Origin: Paludibacteraceae bacterium
GTDB taxonomy: Bacteria; Bacteroidota; Bacteroidia; Bacteroidales; Paludibacteraceae
Reading direction: 5' to 3'
Assembly (NCBI GenBank): GCA_024401515.1
Contig: JAKSKY010000002.1
Coordinates: 1-56,329, forward strand
DNA length: 56,329 bases
Shown here: piece after piece, positions 48,808 to 56,329 of the stretch
Layout: the number at the start of each line of letters is the position of its first letter
Position numbering within the stretch: position 1 is the first letter of the stretch
The notes under the pieces: model-generated
The model's input: only the letters and a program-made list of their open reading frames with translations
Databases searched by the model: none
Told to the model about the DNA's origin: nothing
Made by a program: the position numbers and the translations under genes

Positions 48808-50372
48808 ACCTCATAGGAAATAATTGGCTGAGTGGAGATGGCCTCCATGTCCGCGGATATGGGTTTGATCCGGAGGGGAATCTCTTGCGGGAGGATACTT
48901 TGTTGCGCTATTTTAGCGGAATTGCCTCCTCTGAGGATTTCTGCCAACGGTTGAAACGCTTAAATGGCCTCTATGCGGTGATTGTGGAGAGTGATGCGTT
49001 TCAAGGATGTTCCATTGACCGCACCCGTATCTATCCGCTCTATTATCGTTGTGGAAATGGTGAAATGTGGGTGAGCGACGATGCTACTTCTTTGTCGTTT
49101 AAGGGAGACACCCTTAATGGAAAAGCGGTATCGGCGTATCAGGTGGCTGGCGCTCCTTTCGAAGGCCAAACTTTGGTAAAGGGTATACAGGCGGTTAAGC
49201 CAGGATGTCTGGTTGCCTTTGAAGAAAATGTGCCTCATGAAGTTCCTTATTATCGTTTTGAGAAATATTCAGAGGAGATTCATTCCTCAAATTCAAAGGA
49301 GTTGGACGATGTCGTACTTTCTGTTTTTGAACGGATGGTCCGCTCTTTGGATGGACGCCAGGTGGTGGTGCCGCTAAGTGGGGGCTATGATTCGAGGTTG
49401 ATTGTGACGATGCTTAAGCGTCTGAATTACCAACATGTGTTGTGCTATACGATAGGCCGTCCTGGAAATGGGGAATATGAGGTGGCGCGTCAGGTCGCTC
49501 GACAGCTGGGCTATCCTTTGGTTTTTGTGGACAACACGGATTCCCGAGTGGCCAATGTGGAGATGCTCCAAACGGAGGATTTTTTACGTTACGCCCGTTT
49601 CTTGGGAAATTTGGTGAATTTTGTGTGGTTATATGAGTATCCGGCTATCAATTACCTGCAACGCAACGGATTCCTTGAAAAGGATGCGGTCTTTGTGCCG
49701 GGCCATTCGGGGGATTGTATCGCGGGCAGTCATTTGCGAAAGAACTACATTGATGCGGATTCCTCCATGGCTTGGCTATCGAAATCGATCATGGATTTTA
49801 GTTTCGAATATGGATATGACAAATGGGTTGAAGATTCTATTTTAAAAGAATTTGAAGCGCTTTCCGAGGCGGGATATCTTCCTTATACGATATTCCAATC
49901 CTTTATCATCCGTAATAGACAGACGCATCAGATTATTAATTCCGCCCGAATTTATGAGTACTTTGGCTATGAGGTGCGCTTGCCTTTGTGGGACAATGGA
50001 TTGGTGGATCTCTTTTTGTCATTGCCATTCGATCAATTGCGGGATTGTAGCTTGTACAATGACTATGTTTGTTCTTTATTTGAACCATATAAGGTGGACA
50101 TTAGGAAGAAGGATGTGTCGTTGCCTCCTTTGTGGAAAGTCCGTTTAAAGGCCTACGTGAAACGCTTGTTGCCGAAGCGAATCATTCATCGCTTTATTCA
50201 TATAGACGATATCGTATGTGAACAAGAACTCTCCACTACTCTCTTGAATGAGTTGGTGGAGAAGGGGGTATATGCCTCTTTCGATGATTTTACCTCCGTG
50301 AATGAAATTATCAAGGATTGGTATTTGATGAAAGTAAAGGAGTGGTTACAATCCGCTCCAATCAATAGCTAA
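48798..50372 (+). CDS. Asparagine-synthase-like protein without glutaminase Cys
   Basis: 524 residues. The C-terminal synthetase domain is intact: the ATP PPi loop VPLSGGYDSRLIVTMLKR near residue 194, VPGHSGDCIAGSH near 305, and YEVRLPLWDNGLVDLFLSLP. The N-terminal part (1-~115) looks like a shortened class II glutamine amidotransferase (LNGLYAVIV, DRTRIYPLYYR), but residue 2 is Arg, so the Cys2 nucleophile is missing. It should therefore use ammonia or another amine rather than glutamine. Coupled to the flippase gene, it may amidate a sugar acid or other surface-glycan group (inference). Length and overlap argue against a missed upstream start. Confidence 0.85.
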   Translation: MRINLIGNNWLSGDGLHVRGYGFDPEGNLLREDTLLRYFSGIASSEDFCQRLKRLNGLYAVIVESDAFQGCSIDRTRIYPLYYRCGNGEMWVSDDATSLSFKGDTLNGKAVSAYQVAGAPFEGQTLVKGIQAVKPGCLVAFEENVPHEVPYYRFEKYSEEIHSSNSKELDDVVLSVFERMVRSLDGRQVVVPLSGGYDSRLIVTMLKRLNYQHVLCYTIGRPGNGEYEVARQVARQLGYPLVFVDNTDSRVANVEMLQTEDFLRYARFLGNLVNFVWLYEYPAINYLQRNGFLEKDAVFVPGHSGDCIAGSHLRKNYIDADSSMAWLSKSIMDFSFEYGYDKWVEDSILKEFEALSEAGYLPYTIFQSFIIRNRQTHQIINSARIYEYFGYEVRLPLWDNGLVDLFLSLPFDQLRDCSLYNDYVCSLFEPYKVDIRKKDVSLPPLWKVRLKAYVKRLLPKRIIHRFIHIDDIVCEQELSTTLLNELVEKGVYASFDDFTSVNEIIKDWYLMKVKEWLQSAPINS

Positions 50373-50376
50373 AATT

Positions 50377-50787
50377 ATGGTGAAGGAAATTATGCATGAT
50401 CCTTTGTTTTTGGCCCAGAAATCGGTGCCTGCGACAGAGGAGGACAAAGAGGTGGTTCAAGATCTTTTGGATACTTTGCGTGCCCATTTGGATGGCTGCG
50501 TCGGTATGGCGGCCAATATGATTGGTGTCCTGAAAAATATTATTGTAATCTGTGATGGTAACAAGCAAGTGGTTTTGGTGAATCCGAAGATTACGATGAA
50601 GCTTCGTCCTTATCCTGCGGAGGAGGGATGCCTCTCCTTGCCAGGCATCAAGAAGACCATTCGGTATGAGGAGATTATCGTGGAATACCAGGATGCTGAT
50701 TTTAAACCTAAAAAGAAAAAATATACAGGATGGACGGCCCAGATTATCCAGCATGAGGTGGATCACTGCAATGGAATTCTGATCTAA
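50377..50787 (+). CDS. Peptide deformylase-like metallohydrolase
   Basis: 136 residues, shorter than type 1 deformylase (~165-185). The three PDF motifs are present in altered form: GCVGMAANMIGV (G-x-G-x-A-A-x-Q-I-G, with Met for Gln), EEGCLSLPG with the metal Cys, and QHEVDHCNGILI (H-E-x-D-H; Cys for Leu). Metal ligands are kept, so it is probably active, similar to short PDF2-like proteins of other bacteria. It removes formyl groups from N-formyl-Met peptides, or acts on another amide. It starts 4 bases after the asparagine-synthase-like gene. Confidence 0.88.
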   Translation: MVKEIMHDPLFLAQKSVPATEEDKEVVQDLLDTLRAHLDGCVGMAANMIGVLKNIIVICDGNKQVVLVNPKITMKLRPYPAEEGCLSLPGIKKTIRYEEIIVEYQDADFKPKKKKYTGWTAQIIQHEVDHCNGILI

Positions 50788-50807
50788 TTAATTATGTGCG
50801 TATATAC

Positions 50808-50849
50808 GAAAAGCGAGGCCCCATTCATAGGGAGGATCCTCGCTTTTTT
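50808..50849. terminator. Bidirectional terminator between the deformylase-like and cvfB genes
   Basis: AAGCGAGG (50811-50818) pairs with CCTCGCTT (50838-50845), T-run to the right and A-run to the left. Confidence 0.88.
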
Positions 50850-50864
50850 ATTCATGTCGGGTTC

Positions 50865-51707
50865 TTATTCGCCCTTCTCATTCAATCGGATACCATCCTC
50901 TCCGATGGTGATGGTGCGTTGCTTGTATAGCGTTCCAAGTGTTTTCTTGAAGGCCTTCTTGCTGCAACCGAAGGTATTGTAGATGATGTCTGAGTCTGTT
51001 TTGTCGTTCATAGGAAGGTAACCTCCTCTGCGTTTCAGCTCCTCGATGATCTGTTCACTGATACTATCCACCACCTTGAATCCTTGTGGTTGTAGGGCGA
51101 TGTCAATCTTGCCATCCTCACGAACCGCCTTTACATAGGCTTTGGTACGCATGGCGAAATCGATGTGCTCAAAGATTTCGTTGTGGTAGATGAGTCCCCA
51201 GTAGGCGTCATCCACGATGACCTTATAGCCAAGTGCAGTCTCCTTCACAACAAGGATCTCCACCTCATCGTTCATACTATAGGTGGGCTTGTCAAGATCC
51301 AAGAAATCATCCACGTGCATGCTGGCGATGACCTGCTCAGTCTTGTGGTCGTAGAAGACATGCACTAGATAGGTGTCTCCTAAGTTGATTTTGCTGGTTT
51401 GTTCCTTGGAAGGAAGGAAGAGTTTCCGCTTTAATCCCCAATCGAGTAGGGCACCTGCGGATGATACTTGCGTCACCGAAAGGAACTCGAATTCGCCAGC
51501 GATGGCGTAGGGGAGTTTGGCGGAACCGATTGTCCTGCGCTCCGCATCCTTGTAAACGAATATTTTCACCTCGTCGCCCACGGCAGGTTCCTCTTTGAAA
51601 TCCTCCGTAGGCACCTTGATCGCCTCTCCGTCATCCGCGATGACAGTTACCATGTTCGGACCGATATTCTCTACGGTCAGTTTGTTTATTTTTCCTATTT
51701 CAACCAT
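50865..51707 (-). CDS. cvfB: CvfB-family S1-domain RNA-binding protein
   Basis: 280 residues. Three S1-like OB domains and a C-terminal winged helix: KINKLTVENIGPNMVTVI to VGDEVKIFVYKD, then LSVTQVSSAGALLDWGLKRKLFLP (with DTYLVHVFYD), then SMNDEVEILVVKETALGYKVIV, and FGCSKKAFKKTLGTLYKQRTI. This is the conserved-virulence-factor-B layout, which binds RNA. It is co-transcribed with the AsmA gene (2-base gap). Cytoplasmic. Confidence 0.92.
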   Translation of the reverse strand: MVEIGKINKLTVENIGPNMVTVIADDGEAIKVPTEDFKEEPAVGDEVKIFVYKDAERRTIGSAKLPYAIAGEFEFLSVTQVSSAGALLDWGLKRKLFLPSKEQTSKINLGDTYLVHVFYDHKTEQVIASMHVDDFLDLDKPTYSMNDEVEILVVKETALGYKVIVDDAYWGLIYHNEIFEHIDFAMRTKAYVKAVREDGKIDIALQPQGFKVVDSISEQIIEELKRRGGYLPMNDKTDSDIIYNTFGCSKKAFKKTLGTLYKQRTITIGEDGIRLNEKGE

Positions 51708-51709
51708 AA

Positions 51710-54577
51710 TTATTCTTCTGTTTTTACGCTGCCGGTGGCAGATGCCTTGGTGATGAGCGCATCACCGTTCTTCTCCGCATTTTGAACGAGTTTGTCTCCT
51801 GCGGCAGTCGCGTCGGCTTTCATCTTGGCTGCTTGTTCTTGCATCTTCTTCACGCTTGCTTCGCCTGTCTTCTGGGCAGCCTTCTTGGCTAATGGATTGG
51901 CCGCTTTTTCCTCCATCTTCTTGGCGTTGTTTTGCGCCTCTTCCACCAGTTTGTTACCTGCCTTTTCCGCATCAGCGATCAACTTTTCGCGTTGCTTTTG
52001 CGCGTCAGCGACCATCTTCTCCTTTTGCTCCTTAGCGACGGCGATTGCCTTCTCCTTCGCCTTGTCAACCACCTCTGTCACCTTTTCAGTCACCTTCTCC
52101 TTGATGGCCTCGACAGTTGAACCTGCTCCTACGGTAATCTTAGGAGCGGAGAATGTTCCACCGATCTTCACGTCGAATGCCACAGGAATCTTGTCTGTGA
52201 TGTTCTTCAATGAGACAATAGAGATATAGTCCAATGTTTGGTCCAAACCGGATGATCCGGATACTTTGAGTAGGGCTGTTTGGATAGCGGTCTCGAATGG
52301 GTCGATTTCCAAACGTCCATCCTTGATGACGAATTGGATGGTGATGTCCTTGACTTTTGGATTCTTCAAAGGATCGAACTTGACTTTCTCCGCGATGATG
52401 CCCAATGCCTTTACCTCTTTCAATCCAACCTCCTTAGAAGTGAATTTACCCTTTCCGTTGACGGTGGATAGGTTCGGAGTCATGGCGTGGTCTAATTTTG
52501 AATCGAACTTCAAGGCCATGGAGAATGAGCCGTCGGCATCGGATAACATTGGGGCTATCTTTTTAGCGGTGGTTACCTTGGTGAACACCTCGGCGATCTT
52601 CATGCTCTTGACATCCAAGGCCAAATCCACTTTAGGCGCAAGTGTGTCTTGTACATTGTAATCTCCGCTTACGGCGAATGATCCGCCCATGGTGTTACCT
52701 GCTAAATTGTGGATTTTCGCGCATTTATCCTTGAGGGACAAACTTCCTTTCAACCCCTCTATCTCAATGCCTTCGTAAAGTAACTTCGCAATGTTTGTGC
52801 TCAAGGCGAACTCGATGTTCTGAGGAATGTCGATAATGGATGAAGCCGTGCTGTTGGCATCTGCCGTTTCGGCTGGTTCGCTGCTTTCTCCGATTAACTC
52901 GGAAACATTCAATTGGTTTGAATTAACGGTCAAACTACCCTTGATGGTCTCTCCTCTAACCACGTATTGTAGGAAGTTTTGCAATTTGCCCGCTAAAGAC
53001 AAATCGCTCTTGCCCAATGTGAGGTTGGCGGCCATGTTCACGTTTTGGGAGGTGAAGTCCAAATCCGCGTTGTTCATGTTCACGTCGTAGGCGAGGTCCT
53101 TCATCTTCAAAAGGAAGTTCTTGAGGTTGAGGGATCCAAGGATGGAAAATCTGTCATATTGCTCCTTGTCGACGTATGACATCTTTCCGTTTGCCTTCAA
53201 GGCTGCGGTTAAGTTACCATTGATGTTCATGTCCTTCAATTTCACCACTTGTGATACTTTGCCGAAATCGATGGTTCCGTTGGCGGAGAACTTGAAGTCA
53301 GGATCTGAAACCGGTGTTCTCATGGCAAGGGTCACATCAAAAGGATTGCCAGCCATTCTTAATCCAAGTTTCTCCACATTGATAATCGTGGAATCTGCCA
53401 CGTCTCCTGGGTTGGTTACGTTGGCGATGATGTTGATGTTGTCCACTGAACTTGGCAAGTCAGGATATTTGAACATCGCGTTCTTCACCTTTAAGTCCGC
53501 ATTGATAGCTGGGAGCTTCTCACCCTCCATGCGTCCCTTGGCTGTTGCGGAAAGGGCAACCTCACCATCGGTTTTGATGGATGCGAAGTCTTCCTTGTAG
53601 ATGGCGGGAATGAGGGATAGGATATGCTTGAATTGCAAGTCAGGCGTGTTGATCGCCAAATCCATGTCGATGGCGGTGGTGTCGATTAATTGGACAAATC
53701 CTGAGAAATTCGCCACGATTTCATTCAAGGAGATGGTGTTTTCTCCAAAGGTGTATTTGTCGTTCGCCAAGTCCGCTGTAAGTTTGATGTCCGCCTGGGT
53801 TTTAGCCTTGTTGAGATAAGGAATGTTGCCCATGGAGAAGGAGGTGGAATCGGCGCTCAGTTTCATTTGGATATCTGACACGCTTTCGCTGACATTGCCG
53901 GAGAAGTCCAAACCAACCTTTTCGAGAAGGGCTGTCATGGCTGACTTATCATCCGCATAACTTACTTTGTCGAATGCTAAATTGAATTTTTTGATGTTGG
54001 CGATGGCCTCTTTGTCTAATGCGAGGTCTCCGACAAGGTTGAGGTTGAGGTGATCCAATGCGGCGGACATACTATCTTTTTTGTCATCGTATGTGGCGCA
54101 TAGGTTCTCGATGTATAGTTTATCCAAAGCGAGTTGCAACGCTCCGCTGGCGGTGGTGTCCTCTTCTGCGGTTTCAGTGGAGTCGCTCTTCATGATGTCC
54201 CAGTTCGCCTTGCCTGATTCGTTAACTTGGGCATGAAGGGTAGGATTGATGATTTCAATGGAATTGATGACGTATGCATCCTTGAAAAGACTGGATAGGT
54301 CGATGACTGCTTTTATCTTTCCGATATCCGCAAGTGTATCGCCTTGGAAATCCTCTTTGCCGACCACGCCGAAATTCTCGATGCTGACCGATGCGTTCGG
54401 AAAATTAGAGAAGAAGTTCATGGAAATGTCTCCCATGTACATCTCTGCGTTTAACATGTCGTTCACTTCACTGATGACTGCTTCCTTCACTTTGTCTTTG
54501 AATAGGAAGGGGAGCACTGCTAGAAGGACAATGATCACTAAAAGGGAGATTCCTCCAATCTTTAATGCGCGTTTCAT
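51710..54577 (-). CDS. AsmA-family outer-envelope protein with charged helical tail
   Basis: 955 residues. A single N-terminal signal-anchor helix (LKIGGISLLVIIVLLAVLPFLF) is followed by the AsmA N-terminal region and a long repeated beta-groove of alternating polar/hydrophobic strands (for example VDKEQYDRFSILGSLNLKNF), typical of AsmA/TamB-like lipid-transfer or assembly proteins. The last ~134 residues are an Ala/Lys/Glu-rich amphipathic helix with internal similarity (AGNKLVEEAQNN and AGDKLVQNAEKN), resembling an apolipoprotein-like or late-embryogenesis-type helix. Anchored in the inner membrane, it spans the periplasm. Promoter at 54622-54629 (minus). cvfB follows. Confidence 0.88.
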   Translation of the reverse strand: MKRALKIGGISLLVIIVLLAVLPFLFKDKVKEAVISEVNDMLNAEMYMGDISMNFFSNFPNASVSIENFGVVGKEDFQGDTLADIGKIKAVIDLSSLFKDAYVINSIEIINPTLHAQVNESGKANWDIMKSDSTETAEEDTTASGALQLALDKLYIENLCATYDDKKDSMSAALDHLNLNLVGDLALDKEAIANIKKFNLAFDKVSYADDKSAMTALLEKVGLDFSGNVSESVSDIQMKLSADSTSFSMGNIPYLNKAKTQADIKLTADLANDKYTFGENTISLNEIVANFSGFVQLIDTTAIDMDLAINTPDLQFKHILSLIPAIYKEDFASIKTDGEVALSATAKGRMEGEKLPAINADLKVKNAMFKYPDLPSSVDNINIIANVTNPGDVADSTIINVEKLGLRMAGNPFDVTLAMRTPVSDPDFKFSANGTIDFGKVSQVVKLKDMNINGNLTAALKANGKMSYVDKEQYDRFSILGSLNLKNFLLKMKDLAYDVNMNNADLDFTSQNVNMAANLTLGKSDLSLAGKLQNFLQYVVRGETIKGSLTVNSNQLNVSELIGESSEPAETADANSTASSIIDIPQNIEFALSTNIAKLLYEGIEIEGLKGSLSLKDKCAKIHNLAGNTMGGSFAVSGDYNVQDTLAPKVDLALDVKSMKIAEVFTKVTTAKKIAPMLSDADGSFSMALKFDSKLDHAMTPNLSTVNGKGKFTSKEVGLKEVKALGIIAEKVKFDPLKNPKVKDITIQFVIKDGRLEIDPFETAIQTALLKVSGSSGLDQTLDYISIVSLKNITDKIPVAFDVKIGGTFSAPKITVGAGSTVEAIKEKVTEKVTEVVDKAKEKAIAVAKEQKEKMVADAQKQREKLIADAEKAGNKLVEEAQNNAKKMEEKAANPLAKKAAQKTGEASVKKMQEQAAKMKADATAAGDKLVQNAEKNGDALITKASATGSVKTEE

Positions 54578-54621
54578 ATTAGTTTGTTGTTAATAGTATT
54601 TCCTTATAATAATTGTGGCGG

Positions 54622-54629
54622 CAAAGTTA
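54622..54629 (-). promoter_or_regulatory. Promoter -7 box of the AsmA-cvfB unit
   Basis: Minus-strand TAACTTTG, 44 bases before the ATG at 54577. Confidence 0.65.
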
Positions 54630-54687
54630 TATCTTTTTTTTATATAAGGTATTGCGGATGGTAGATTGTAGTGTGAAATAAAATTAA

Positions 54688-56329
<1,642 letters not shown>

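Overview
The window looks like Bacteroidales (Bacteroidota) chromosome. The evidence is the promoter type (TAnnTTTG boxes, often with TTTG about 18-19 bases upstream, ahead of most transcription units), the lack of clear Shine-Dalgarno sites, type IX secretion (T9SS) C-terminal sorting domains on three genes, a DUF3276/PUR-alpha protein, a TamL-type lipoprotein Omp85, LytS/LytTR signalling and a pyruvate:ferredoxin oxidoreductase. Anaerobic metabolism (ferredoxin, PFOR) and a GH9 endoglucanase fit a gut, rumen or sediment fermenter. The genus cannot be fixed from the sequence alone.

Layout. 1-5.3 kb: the tail of a T9SS cargo gene, an orphan secreted protein with a SecD-like P1 domain, a membrane protein, a umuDC mutagenesis operon behind a palindromic promoter, then an accessory gap with two copies of a ~100 bp structured repeat around one small gene, closed by tRNA-Arg(ACG). 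5.4-8.5 kb (minus): RNA 2'-O-methyltransferase, GH9 glucanase and an outer-membrane protein. 8.9-12.5 kb: two small lipoproteins, a hypothetical secreted protein, a lytic transglycosylase and a DUF2007-Usp-Usp protein. 12.7-17.8 kb: ispE, phosphohexomutase, TamL and tRNA-Arg(TCT). 17.8-23.8 kb: L,D-transpeptidase-like protein, DMT permease, amtB and a thioredoxin-rmlA-rmlC-rmlD operon. 24-36.9 kb: ahcY, an outer-membrane barrel with a radical SAM/SPASM gene, mfd, a polyprenol-P-mannose synthase-like GT2, dihydroorotase, TolC, a membrane protein and a LytS/LytTR pair.

37-44.6 kb: pheS and bactofilin, an AT-rich pair made of a C10 (streptopain-like) protease and a second T9SS-sorted protein, DUF3276, a 2[4Fe-4S] ferredoxin, a CobW-family GTPase with a very long His/Asp/Cys tract, and a small lipoprotein. 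44.6-50.8 kb: a closely packed plus-strand run (metY, mntP, a K+ channel with a C-terminal zinc ribbon, a Wzx flippase, an asparagine-synthase-like protein without the glutaminase cysteine, a deformylase-like protein). 50.9-54.6 kb (minus): AsmA-family protein and CvfB. 54.8 kb to the end: the 5' part of the PFOR gene, cut by the window edge.

How the genes work together. Envelope construction dominates (ispE, hexomutase, rml sugars, flippase, GT2, TamL, AsmA, lytic transglycosylase, L,D-transpeptidase, bactofilin). T9SS exports the protease pair and the cargo at position 1. The ferredoxin and PFOR are a natural redox pair; both have favoured codons and a leader hairpin. The most interesting unexplained items are the SecD-like secreted protein, the repeat pair, the lipoprotein packed with D-S/T-hydrophobic O-glycosylation sequons, the protease/partner pair, and the flippase/amidotransferase-like pair.
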